Assembly (NCBI GenBank): GCA_008501735.1
Contig: QQUF01000016.1
Location: forward strand, 62,001-126,000
DNA from: Calditrichota bacterium
GTDB taxonomy: Bacteria > CLD3
Direction of reading: 5' to 3'
Length of the DNA: 64,000 bases
Each line of letters begins with the position of its first letter. Within the stretch, counting starts at the first letter, position 1. A program made the translations under genes and the position numbers. The notes beneath the pieces are model-generated. The model did not search any database. It saw only the letters and a list, made by a program, of their open reading frames with translations, and was not told where the DNA came from. Below are positions 25,302 to 33,889 of this stretch, in pieces.

Positions 25302-26672
25302 CTAAATTTTTTTAAAATGACAAGTGAAATGTCTTAAGAATTTTGGTTGGTAAGCAATTTTATAACTTGGAATGCTTGTACGATTTTTCCAAACATCACT
25401 AATGACTTCTACCAAATAATCAAAATGACTTTGCGTGTAAACTCTTCTTGGAAAAGCTAAACGAACAAGTTCTAAATTAGCTGGAATTTCGTTGCCTTTT
25501 TCATCTTGCTTACCAAACATTACGCTTCCGAGTTCAACAGCTCTAACTCCTCCGTCAATGTAAAGCTCGTTCACTAAACCGATTCCTGGAAATTCATTTT
25601 GAGGAATGTGCGGCAAAAATTTTCTTGCATCAAGAAAGACTGCGTGTCCTCCAACAGGCTTCACGAAAGGAATTCCTTTTTTATCAAGTTTTTTACCTAA
25701 ATATTCAACAGTTGCGTGTCTGTAAACTTGGTAATCGTATGCTAATGCTTCCATTAGCCCAACAGCAATTACTTCCAAATCTCTTCCTGCAAGCCCTCCG
25801 TAAGTCGGAAAACCTTCTCGCAAAATTAGAAGATTTCTAAAGTCAGTTGCCCATTCGTCGTTGTTCGTGCAAAGAAATCCGCCGATGTTTGCAAGTCCGT
25901 CTTTTTTGCAAGACATTGTCGCACCGTCTGCATAAGAGAACATTTCCTGAGCAATTTCAAGCAAAGTTTTGTCTTCGTATCCTTTTTCAAGTTGTTTGAT
26001 GAAGTAAGCGTTTTCAGCGAAACGACAAGCGTCAATGTAAAGTGGAATTCCATATTTTGAGAGAAGTGCTTTAACATCTTTTACATTTTGCATTGAAACA
26101 GGTTGTCCACCTCCTGTGTTATTTGTAACTGTAATCATTGCAAAAGGAATGTTTTCTGCTCCGTTAGTTTTGATACAGTTTTCGAGTTTCTCCAAATCCA
26201 TATTTCCTTTGAAAGGAACGTCCAAAGCAGTGTTCAAACCTTCTTTACAAAGCAAGTCAAGAGCTCTTGCTCCTGTGAATTCGATGTTTGCACGAGTTGT
26301 ATCGAAGTGACTGTTGTTTGGAACTACGTCTGTTGGTTTGAGTCTTGTTGTTGCCAAAATATTTTCTGCGGCACGACCTTGATGAGTTGGTAAAACGTGC
26401 TTTAGTCCAGTGATTTCTTGAACAGTTGCTTCAAACTTTTTCCAAGACTTACTTCCTGCATAACTTTCATCACCAATCATTAATGCTGCCCATTGTTGAG
26501 CTGACATTGCTCCGGTTCCACTGTCGGTCAAAAGGTCGATGCAACAATCTTTAGCATCAAGTGCAAAGACATTGAAATTTGCCCTCTCCAAAGCCTTGAT
26601 TCTTTCTTCTTTAGAAATTATGTGAATAGGCTCTGTCATTTTTATTCTGAATGGTTCCATTATTGTTTTCAT
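25302..26672 (-). CDS. tnaA: Tryptophanase (beta-eliminating lyase)
   Basis: 456 residues. A PLP enzyme splitting tryptophan to indole, pyruvate and ammonia. Family marks are EPFRIK, DLLTDSGTGAMS, PTHQGRAAENI, GGQPVS, and the PLP lysine in SCKKDG (Lys256/257). Tyrosine phenol-lyase is the close alternative. Its diagnostic Arg in RSMERG is replaced here (RAVELG, as in TnaA), and its Phe in LRFFT is His here (LRHFT, as in TnaA), so tryptophanase is favoured. The gene follows a TPR-DHp signalling gene by 31 bp on the same strand, suggesting co-transcription. Indole is a known bacterial signal. Confidence 0.85.
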   Translation of the reverse strand: MKTIMEPFRIKMTEPIHIISKEERIKALERANFNVFALDAKDCCIDLLTDSGTGAMSAQQWAALMIGDESYAGSKSWKKFEATVQEITGLKHVLPTHQGRAAENILATTRLKPTDVVPNNSHFDTTRANIEFTGARALDLLCKEGLNTALDVPFKGNMDLEKLENCIKTNGAENIPFAMITVTNNTGGGQPVSMQNVKDVKALLSKYGIPLYIDACRFAENAYFIKQLEKGYEDKTLLEIAQEMFSYADGATMSCKKDGLANIGGFLCTNNDEWATDFRNLLILREGFPTYGGLAGRDLEVIAVGLMEALAYDYQVYRHATVEYLGKKLDKKGIPFVKPVGGHAVFLDARKFLPHIPQNEFPGIGLVNELYIDGGVRAVELGSVMFGKQDEKGNEIPANLELVRLAFPRRVYTQSHFDYLVEVISDVWKNRTSIPSYKIAYQPKFLRHFTCHFKKI

Positions 26673-26703
26673 ATTTGTCTCATTTTATTATTAATAATTA
26701 TTG

Positions 26704-28017
26704 TTAGCTTTTTAAATCAATCATTTTTACGTCCTGAAGATAAGTCTTATATTTCGGAGTCTTAATATCTCGTAATTTTTCCAAAATCTCACAACATTTC
26801 ACTGTAGCTTGATAAACATTATTTAAAGATTCAGTTTCTCTTTCGGAAAACTTCTTATTTGCAGTAATTCTCAAAAGGTCAAGATTTCCTAGAATAACTG
26901 AAAGAGGCTGATTTAGTTCGTGGTTTGTCGTTACAACCATTGCATAAAACATTTTGAGCTTTTCTGATTCAATAAGCATTTCTTGAGCTTTATGTAATTC
27001 ATCGTTCAGTTTAACAAGCTCAACATTTCTTAATTTATAAATTTCATTTTCGGTTTCTTTTTGTTCAAGTTCAAAATGAATTTTTAACTTCCCTATTTTA
27101 TTAGCCATTTCTTCAGAAAAGAGTCTGTTTTTCACATCAATTAATTTTTCAGTAAATTCTAATGCTTCTTCAAAATTTTTCTCTTTTTTATGCAATTTTG
27201 CTAAAGACTCGTAAAGCGTTTTTGTTATTCCTAAGAAATTATTTGTTTCTGCAATTTCCAGTGCTTCTTCATAGCACTCAAAAGCTTTTTCAATCATTCC
27301 TTCACTTTGGTAGTAATCTGCTAAATTATCTAAAGTTCCAGCCATTCCAATTGGGAAATTAATTTTACGATAAATTTTTAGAGATTCTAAATAATATGAA
27401 AGTGCTTCGTTAGTTTTCCCTAAATCAAAAGAAATAACGCCTAAATTTGCTAAATAACTTCCAGTTTGTTTTGGATCATTTTGCTTTTTAGCAATTTCAT
27501 AAGCGGCTTTTGTAAACTCCAAAGCTTTTTCATAATTTTTAATCTCAATATAAACTCTTCCCAAACTTGCTAATGGGTATGAAGTTTTTTTCAAATCAAT
27601 GTCTTGAAAACATTTAACAGAGGTCGTTAAATGCTTAATTGCTTCATCATAATCTTTCAAATTTATGTAATCAATTCCAATTTTTACCAAAGCAGAACCT
27701 TCAGTATATTTATCATTTGCATCGCGAGCTAATTTTATGGATTCAAATAAATACTTTAGGCTTTTTGCATAATCGAAAAGTTTAGTAGAAAAAATAAAAC
27801 CGATTATATAATATGTTTTAGCAAGAATATTTTTATGTTTTTGAGCATAAGGAGTTTTTAATATCTCTAAGAAACAATCTATCGCTTCTTGAGGGTTTAG
27901 AGAATTTTCATTTAACAAAAGACCCAACTCTTCAAGAAGTTCGATTTTTTTCAAATCACTTGAGTCTGAAATTTTTTCTTTCAAATCAATGATTTCAAGT
28001 TCAAGTGTGTTTTTCAT
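26704..28017 (-). CDS. TPR protein ending in an orphan histidine-kinase DHp domain
   Basis: 437 residues, cytoplasmic. About seven tetratricopeptide repeats (residues about 15-290, for example TGSYLANLGVISFDLGKTNEALSYYLESL) are followed by a coiled-coil linker (about 295-350) and a HisKA-type dimerisation and phosphoacceptor region with H-box NHELNQPLSVILGNLDLL (His366). The protein ends only 71 residues after this histidine, so the HATPase domain is absent, not merely degenerate. The tail DVKMIDLK is shared with the protein at 40102. It may be a phosphotransfer or scaffold partner of a separate kinase (inference). Confidence 0.85.
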   Translation of the reverse strand: MKNTLELEIIDLKEKISDSSDLKKIELLEELGLLLNENSLNPQEAIDCFLEILKTPYAQKHKNILAKTYYIIGFIFSTKLFDYAKSLKYLFESIKLARDANDKYTEGSALVKIGIDYINLKDYDEAIKHLTTSVKCFQDIDLKKTSYPLASLGRVYIEIKNYEKALEFTKAAYEIAKKQNDPKQTGSYLANLGVISFDLGKTNEALSYYLESLKIYRKINFPIGMAGTLDNLADYYQSEGMIEKAFECYEEALEIAETNNFLGITKTLYESLAKLHKKEKNFEEALEFTEKLIDVKNRLFSEEMANKIGKLKIHFELEQKETENEIYKLRNVELVKLNDELHKAQEMLIESEKLKMFYAMVVTTNHELNQPLSVILGNLDLLRITANKKFSERETESLNNVYQATVKCCEILEKLRDIKTPKYKTYLQDVKMIDLKS

Positions 28018-28151
28018 TCCAACTAACTCTTTTCTTAAGTTATACTTTTGTAAAACGCAAACGGAGAATTAGAATGTTAAATTTAATAAATAATTGAATT
28101 TTTTGACCTTAAAACTTGAAAATATTGGAGTTGAAAAATTAAAGATTATTA

Positions 28152-30524
28152 TTATTTAGCCCAATTTTTAACTGCTTCGGCGTAAACTAAAAGTTTCTCA
28201 TCAATCTTTTGATAAATAACTTTTGCTTCGGCTCCTGTGAGAAGTTCTAAACCTTCCGCAACGTTTGAAACTGCAAAAACCGAGAAATTACCATTCTTGC
28301 TTTGTTCAACAACTTCTTCATTTAGCATCAAGTCAGAAATATTTGTCTGTGGAATTACAACTCCCTGATTTCCAGTGAAATCTTTCCCTTTACAAATCTC
28401 AAAAAAGCCTTCGATTTTTTCATTAATTCCACCGACTGATTGAACTTCACCAAATTGATTCACAGAACCTGTTACAGCCAAATTCTGTTTCAGTGGAACT
28501 TCTGCTAAACTCGAAAGTAGTGCGTAAAGCTCTGCCAAACTTGCACTGTCTCCGTCAATTCCTGAATAAGCTTGTTCAAAACAAATACTTGCAGAAATGT
28601 TTAGAGGTCTTTTTTGAGCAAAAGTGTTTCGCAAAAATCCTGTCAAAATAAAAACGCCTTTGTCGTGAATTTGTCCACTCAAATCTGATTCACGTTCAAT
28701 ATTTACGACTCCAGAATTTCCGATTGAACTTGTCGCAGAAATTCTAATCGGAATGCCAAAAGTGTGGTCAGTGTAATCAAGAACTGTCAAGGCATTAATT
28801 TGTCCGACTTTCTCACCTTGAGTTTGTAAGAGAACAGTTCTATCAAAAATTGCTTTTTGATATTTGTCTTCAATCAAACTATGTCTTGAAAGTTTATGCA
28901 AAATCGCTTCTTGGATTTCAACTTCGCAAACCTCTTTAAGGTTTTTACTTTCAGCAAAGTAGCTAGACTCGCGAATCAAATTTGCAATTTCGTCGAAGTG
29001 TGTTGAAATTTTTTTCTGATTTCCTGCAAGCCTGACTCCGTACTCTAACATTTTTGAAAGAGCCTTTTGGGTCAATGGAAGTAGTTTTTCTGTTTCACAA
29101 AGGTTCTGAGCAAAGGCAACGAATTTTTGTAAATTTTTGTCTGTGAGTTCCGATTCATAGTCAAATTCAACTTTGATTTTGAAAAGATTTTGAAAATCAT
29201 CATCAAGCTCCGAAAGAGCTTCGTAAGTTTCTTCGTCGCCAACTAAGATTACCTTTAAATTCAAATCAATTTCTTCAGGTTGCAAAGAAGCAGAGTAAGA
29301 TTGTGAAAAAGAATTGTAATTTTGGACTTCGAGTTTCCCACTTGTTAAAACACGTTTTAAATGTTTCCAAACTAAACTGTCATCCCACAAATCTTTTCCG
29401 TCTAAAATTAAAAAACCTCCGTCAGAAAAAATTATTGAACCACCACGAATCTTTCTAAAATCTTGAGTTTCAGAATCTTTTGAAAAATCGTTTAGGCTTT
29501 CAATATCTCCAAAAAGATTTGTAAAAGTCGGGAAGTTTTCAACAACTGTTGACGTGTCAGAATTTTCAGAAGAATCAATTAAATTCACATCGTACTGACA
29601 CAGAATTTCGTAAGAGTTTTTAAGAGGATTGGAATCATTTCTCTCGTGGAAAATATTCACATTTTCTAAAATACTTTCTTTAAGAGATTTTAAGTAATTT
29701 TCAATTTTTTCATCACCTTTAGAAAAATTCTTTTTCACCTTAGTAATTAACTTTGCAATTAGTTTTTGGCTCAAGGATTTTTCAATCTTTTCGATTTCCT
29801 CGAACATTTCTTGGTTAATCAACTTTAGCTTACGAATCATTAAATCGAGTTCAGACTTAATCAAAAAGTAGTCATTAAAAATCTGCTTGAGTTCTTTTGC
29901 TGAAATTCCTTTGGAATTTTTAAGTTTGGTAAGTTGTTCAAGGTCGTAATTCTTCTCTTCAAAAACATAATTTATGCTGTCAATGATTACATTTTCCTCG
30001 AAGTTTACATCACCTATCATTTCAAAGTTTTTTGAATTTACAAATTCTCGTAGCCCTTGGAAAAGTTCAAGTTTCAACTTTTCGTAATTTTCAATGACTT
30101 TTTTTCTTCTTTGAACGTAAGCCTTAGATTCCAAAAGTTTCAGAAATTCTTTACGAAATTCGTCAATCAAATTTTCAATTGCATCTCTAAATTTAGAGCC
30201 TTTATTTTTGGGAAAAGTCAAAAGAATCGGCTTTGAAGAATCCTCAAAATTGTTGACGTAACACTTGTCTTCTTTAGGGAAATTCTTTGGCTTAAGTTTG
30301 GAAATTAAGTTTTTCAAAATTGTAATTCTGTCTAATCCCGTCAATCCTGTGACAAAAAGATTGTAACCTCTTGTACGAATATTCAAACCGAGTTTTAGAG
30401 CATTCAAAGGCTTTTCTTGAGAAATTATTTCTTCTTGAGAAATTTTTTCGGTGAGTTTTGGAATTGAGTTTGAATCAATGTTTAGCCTTAAGTTTGAAGG
30501 CGAAACTAAAAAATTATTTTTCAT
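28152..30524 (-). CDS. Lon-family (YcbZ/LonC-like) serine protease with degenerate ATPase
   Basis: 790 residues. The C-terminal S16 protease domain carries the Ser-Lys dyad: Ser660 in DGDSAS and Lys703 in GGINEKIEG, 43 residues apart exactly as in E. coli Lon (Ser679/Lys722). The N-terminal AAA region has a P-loop-like segment, FVTGLTGLDRITIL, that lacks the conserved GKT lysine, as in the YcbZ-type Lon relatives. A long helical insert lies at about residues 130-300. The protease half should be active, whereas ATP use is doubtful. Composite heptad repeats precede the ATG. Confidence 0.85.
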   Translation of the reverse strand: MKNNFLVSPSNLRLNIDSNSIPKLTEKISQEEIISQEKPLNALKLGLNIRTRGYNLFVTGLTGLDRITILKNLISKLKPKNFPKEDKCYVNNFEDSSKPILLTFPKNKGSKFRDAIENLIDEFRKEFLKLLESKAYVQRRKKVIENYEKLKLELFQGLREFVNSKNFEMIGDVNFEENVIIDSINYVFEEKNYDLEQLTKLKNSKGISAKELKQIFNDYFLIKSELDLMIRKLKLINQEMFEEIEKIEKSLSQKLIAKLITKVKKNFSKGDEKIENYLKSLKESILENVNIFHERNDSNPLKNSYEILCQYDVNLIDSSENSDTSTVVENFPTFTNLFGDIESLNDFSKDSETQDFRKIRGGSIIFSDGGFLILDGKDLWDDSLVWKHLKRVLTSGKLEVQNYNSFSQSYSASLQPEEIDLNLKVILVGDEETYEALSELDDDFQNLFKIKVEFDYESELTDKNLQKFVAFAQNLCETEKLLPLTQKALSKMLEYGVRLAGNQKKISTHFDEIANLIRESSYFAESKNLKEVCEVEIQEAILHKLSRHSLIEDKYQKAIFDRTVLLQTQGEKVGQINALTVLDYTDHTFGIPIRISATSSIGNSGVVNIERESDLSGQIHDKGVFILTGFLRNTFAQKRPLNISASICFEQAYSGIDGDSASLAELYALLSSLAEVPLKQNLAVTGSVNQFGEVQSVGGINEKIEGFFEICKGKDFTGNQGVVIPQTNISDLMLNEEVVEQSKNGNFSVFAVSNVAEGLELLTGAEAKVIYQKIDEKLLVYAEAVKNWAK

Positions 30525-30526
30525 TT

Positions 30527-30600
30527 AAACTAATGATTAATGGTTAATAACTAATAGGAGTTTTGCAAAGCCAAATTTACTTCTGCCTTCTGGTTTCTTC
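30527..30600 (-). repeat. Composite 7-bp repeat leader of the Lon-like gene
   Basis: Read on the minus strand: CAGAAGG and CAGAAGT heptads, an AAATTTGGC...TTTGCAAA spacer, then TTAACCA-TTAATCA type heptads ending 3-6 bases before the ATG at 30524. The order of parts matches the nadD leader at 8003-8081. Confidence 0.65.
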
Positions 30601-30602
30601 TT

Positions 30603-31439
30603 TTAAAGTTTGCAAATTAAATCAATGTTTGTTGCTTGTAAACCATCATTTTTTCCTGAACTGACAAGGTCAAATTCAAAAATATACTCTCTACTTGGCA
30701 ATCCAGAAACGTAAGAATCGTTTGTAAAATTTGAAGCGTGAAAGTAAGCGGTTTTGTAAGGAGAATCTGGATTCCTTGTATCTGTTTGCCAAAGTCCGCC
30801 TTTGATTTTGTCCAAGTATTTGAAGAATCCATAACCCTTTTCTTTGTCATACCAGTAACAAACTCCACGAACTCTTGAGCCAATTTCGCCCCAATTAGGA
30901 GTGTTTGGTTTTCTTGAAGTTTTAGTTGGTATTAAGTTTGGAATTAAAAATCCAGAAACAAACATATCTGCTTCGTGTCTTAATTCGTAAGAAGAATTAT
31001 CAAGAGCAACGATTTCCAAACGACAACCACGATTTTGAATTGCCTGAACAACTTGGATGAAATCTCCATCTCCAGTGCAAATCAAAATTTTGTCAAGGTT
31101 TTCAGATTGTAAAAGAACGTCAACTGCAAGGTCAAGGTCAGCGTTTGCTTTTTTGAAAATCTCGTTTGTTTCTTTATCGCGAAACGATTTTACTTCTTTT
31201 GTAATGACTTTGTAACCGTAATCTCTGAGTGAAGAGTAAAATTCTTTTGCTCCATCTCGGTATTCAGGGTCTTCTTTTGCACGTTTCGGGTCGTAACTAA
31301 CGTAAGCATTCAAACGAATTAACTCACCTCCGTCACGGATTGCAAATTCTCTCAAAATGTCGTATTGCATTTTGTGCCCGCCGTTCAAATACATATTTGA
31401 AACGTCAGCGTAAACTCCAACTTTTAGACTACTTTTCAT
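30603..31439 (-). CDS. NYN-domain (LabA/DUF88) protein with cold-shock-like C-terminus
   Basis: 278 residues. The N-terminal NYN/PIN-like nuclease fold has its acidic residues in YADVSNMYL, ANADLDLAVDVLL and CTGDGDF, the pattern of the metal site. From about residue 195 a cold-shock-type OB fold follows (VCYWYDKEKGYGFFKYL, AYFHASNF, then GLQATNIDL), with an insert between its strands. This combination suggests an RNase that also binds RNA; the target is unknown. It lies 8 bp downstream of folD. Confidence 0.8.
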   Translation of the reverse strand: MKSSLKVGVYADVSNMYLNGGHKMQYDILREFAIRDGGELIRLNAYVSYDPKRAKEDPEYRDGAKEFYSSLRDYGYKVITKEVKSFRDKETNEIFKKANADLDLAVDVLLQSENLDKILICTGDGDFIQVVQAIQNRGCRLEIVALDNSSYELRHEADMFVSGFLIPNLIPTKTSRKPNTPNWGEIGSRVRGVCYWYDKEKGYGFFKYLDKIKGGLWQTDTRNPDSPYKTAYFHASNFTNDSYVSGLPSREYIFEFDLVSSGKNDGLQATNIDLICKL

Positions 31440-31447
31440 ATTTTTCT

Positions 31448-32332
31448 CTAATTTTCTAATCGATTTTTTGCAGATGCCAAAGTATTTGAAAGTAACATTG
31501 CAATTGTCATCGGACCAACTCCACCAGGAACTGGAGTGATGTAAGAAGATTTTTCAAAAACCTCGTCAAAAGCAACGTCTCCAACTAACTTGTAACCTTT
31601 TTCATTGTCTGCGTCAACTCTATTAATTCCAACGTCAATTACAACAACGTCATCTTTCACCATTTCAGCTTTCACAAATTCAGGAACTCCAATTGCAGCG
31701 ATTAAAATGTCAGCTTGTTTTGTAATTTCAGAAATATTTTTTGTTCTTGAATGAACGATTGTAACTGTTGAATTTGCACCTGAATTTTTCTGAACGAAAA
31801 GGTTTGCAGCAGGTTTTCCGACAATGTTGCTTCTTCCGATTACAACGACGTGTTTTCCTGAAGTTTCGATTCCCTTGCGAACTAAAAGTTGCTGAACTCC
31901 TGCAGGTGTGCAAGGCAAAAATGCTTTTTTCCCAAGAACCAAATTTCCAACGTTCATTGGATGAAATCCGTCAACGTCTTTTGAAGGTGAAATTGCTTCA
32001 ACAACTTTGAATTCGTCAATGTGGTTTGGCAAAGGCGATTGCACTAAAATTCCATCAATTCTTGAATCGTTGTTAAGTTCTTCGATTTTTTCGAGCAATT
32101 CTTTTTCTGAAATTGAAGCATTGTAAGTAATTTTGAGTGAAAAGATTCCTGCTCTTTCACAGGCTCTTTCTTTGTTACGAACATAAACTTGAGAAGCTGG
32201 GTCTTCACCAACTAAAACAACTGCCAATCCAGGAGTGATTCCGTCTTTTTTAAGGTTTTCAACTTCTGCTTTGATTTCTTTTCTAATTTGTAAAGCTGTT
32301 GCTTTTCCGTCAATTAATTTTTGAGTATCCAT
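31448..32332 (-). CDS. folD: Methylenetetrahydrofolate dehydrogenase/cyclohydrolase
   Basis: 294 residues. A bifunctional enzyme of one-carbon metabolism that oxidises 5,10-methylene-THF to methenyl-THF and hydrolyses that to 10-formyl-THF. Typical motifs are YVRNKERAC with the catalytic lysine, GILVQSPLPNHID, VIGRSNIVGKPAANL (NADP site) and PVPGGVGPMTIAML. Length is normal. The ATG is preceded by a TTAATCA heptad repeat. Confidence 0.97.
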   Translation of the reverse strand: MDTQKLIDGKATALQIRKEIKAEVENLKKDGITPGLAVVLVGEDPASQVYVRNKERACERAGIFSLKITYNASISEKELLEKIEELNNDSRIDGILVQSPLPNHIDEFKVVEAISPSKDVDGFHPMNVGNLVLGKKAFLPCTPAGVQQLLVRKGIETSGKHVVVIGRSNIVGKPAANLFVQKNSGANSTVTIVHSRTKNISEITKQADILIAAIGVPEFVKAEMVKDDVVVIDVGINRVDADNEKGYKLVGDVAFDEVFEKSSYITPVPGGVGPMTIAMLLSNTLASAKNRLEN

Positions 32333-32337
32333 TTCTT

Positions 32338-32371
32338 TAGTGACTAATGTTTAATGATTAATGACTAATAG
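32338..32371 (-). repeat. TTAATCA heptad repeat upstream of folD
   Basis: On the minus strand: TTAGTCA, TTAATCA, TTAAACA, TTAGTCA, four and a half units ending 6 bases before the ATG at 32332. Confidence 0.75.
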
Positions 32372-32552
32372 TTTTTTCAGTAATTTTATCTTAAAACCAA
32401 AAAATCCAATTTCTTAATTCCCCGAAATTACAACATAAATTTAAATTTCCTTTGGAAAAAATGCCTTTCATAAAATTGTTGGATTTGGCTTTTTATTGAA
32501 ATACTTTCCAAAAGATAAAAACTAATTTGACAATAAAAATTTGAGTAAAAAA

Positions 32553-33080
32553 ATGGATTTAGAAAAATTTATCAGGACAGTTCCTGATTTCCCAAAACCC
32601 GGAATCGGATTCAAAGACATTACAACTTTGATTCACAATGGCAAAGCCTTCAAATACGCAGTTGATGAAATGGCTGATTTTTTCGACCCAAATGAGATTG
32701 ACCTCGTTGCAGGTGCAGAATCAAGGGGTTTTGTTTTCGCTTCAGCACTTGCTTACAAATGGGAAAAAGGAAATGTTTTGATGCGAAAACCTGGCAAACT
32801 CCCTTACAAAACAGTTTCTGAATCTTACCAACTTGAGTACGGAACAGATTCGCTTCACGTTCATATTGACGCAATTCAAAAAGGGCAAAGAGTTCTTCTC
32901 ATTGACGACCTTCTTGCAACAGGCGGAACAATGAAAGCTTGTTGTAACTTAGTTGAAAAAATGGGCGGAATTGTTGCAGGAGTTGCTTTTGTGATTGAAT
33001 TAGATTTCTTGAATGGAAAAGACCTTTTCAAAGACTACAAATTTTTCTCAAGTGTTCACTACGACAACGAAGACATTTAA
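32553..33080 (+). CDS. apt: Adenine phosphoribosyltransferase
   Basis: 175 residues. It salvages adenine with PRPP to AMP. RTVPDFPKPGIGFKDITTL opens the enzyme, and VLLIDDLLATGGTM is the PRPP-binding loop. The ATG at 32553 gives the usual MDLEKFIR start; a TTG at 32541 would add four residues. Only 2 bp separate its stop from the restriction-enzyme gene, so it heads an unusual operon. Confidence 0.95.
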   Translation: MDLEKFIRTVPDFPKPGIGFKDITTLIHNGKAFKYAVDEMADFFDPNEIDLVAGAESRGFVFASALAYKWEKGNVLMRKPGKLPYKTVSESYQLEYGTDSLHVHIDAIQKGQRVLLIDDLLATGGTMKACCNLVEKMGGIVAGVAFVIELDFLNGKDLFKDYKFFSSVHYDNEDI

Positions 33081-33082
33081 AA

Positions 33083-33889
33083 GTGAGTAAAAAAGCACAG
33101 GTAATTACAGAAATTTTCAAGATCTGTCGCAAGAAAAAAGACTACACTTTTCATAACGATTTAGTGAAAAAAGTGAGTCAGAAAGTTGGTTTTGGTAACC
33201 CTTTCGATGCGACTAAAATTGACGACAAATCAAAACTTCCTGAAATTCTCATAAAAAATGATTACGCTTTAATTCATTTGGGAAAAGGTTTTCATTCTTT
33301 CATCAAAGGAATTGATACAATTTTTCATACTTTCGAGCCAATTCAAAAAACAGAAGATTGGAGTTACCGCAAAAGTGTTTTGAACCACTACAACACAAGT
33401 GAATCAAACGTTCTTTCGGTGGCAAACAACCAAAGGATTTTGCATAGGTTTGTTTTGGGAAAAGAGGCTAAACTTTATGAAATGGAAAAATCTCTTAAGA
33501 CTTACTTTCCTCACAGGACAAAAATTGATATGGATTACTCGATAAACGGAGTTCCAATTTCTTTAGATAAAATGCAAATTGAAATTGATTTAACAATCGA
33601 AATGAATGGTATTGTTAGTGTCTTTGAGGCTAAAAATGGAAATCCTAATTCATTTGTAATTTACCAACTTTATCACCCTTTTCTTTACTATCACAAAGCC
33701 AAAAATGATGAAAATGTTTGCGGAAAAATTGACGATATTGTTTGTGTTTATTTAACTAAGACAATCGAAGAAGGTTTTATCTTTCTAAATCTTTGGGCTT
33801 ACACTTTTGAAGACCCATTTGAAATTACTTCAATAAAATTTTTAAAATCTTGCAGTTACAAATTAATTCCAGAGCAATCAAAATGTTAG
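33083..33889 (+). CDS. Candidate type II restriction endonuclease
   Basis: 268 residues from a GTG start. A PD-(D/E)xK nuclease core is visible: Asp169 in IEIDLTIEMNG and Glu182-Ala-Lys184 in SVFEAKNG, followed by a helix (YQLYHPFLYYHKA), the standard layout of the fold. The N-terminal part (about 1-60) may be a DNA-recognition helical domain. The gene overlaps a DNA methyltransferase gene by 7 bp, which supports its role as the restriction partner. The recognition sequence cannot be told. Confidence 0.7.
   Translation: MSKKAQVITEIFKICRKKKDYTFHNDLVKKVSQKVGFGNPFDATKIDDKSKLPEILIKNDYALIHLGKGFHSFIKGIDTIFHTFEPIQKTEDWSYRKSVLNHYNTSESNVLSVANNQRILHRFVLGKEAKLYEMEKSLKTYFPHRTKIDMDYSINGVPISLDKMQIEIDLTIEMNGIVSVFEAKNGNPNSFVIYQLYHPFLYYHKAKNDENVCGKIDDIVCVYLTKTIEEGFIFLNLWAYTFEDPFEITSIKFLKSCSYKLIPEQSKC

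Noticed and set aside
25302-26672. Tyrosine phenol-lyase instead of tryptophanase
   Set aside because: The two residues that mark tyrosine phenol-lyase (Arg in RSMERG, Phe in LRFFT) are Leu and His here, as in tryptophanase.
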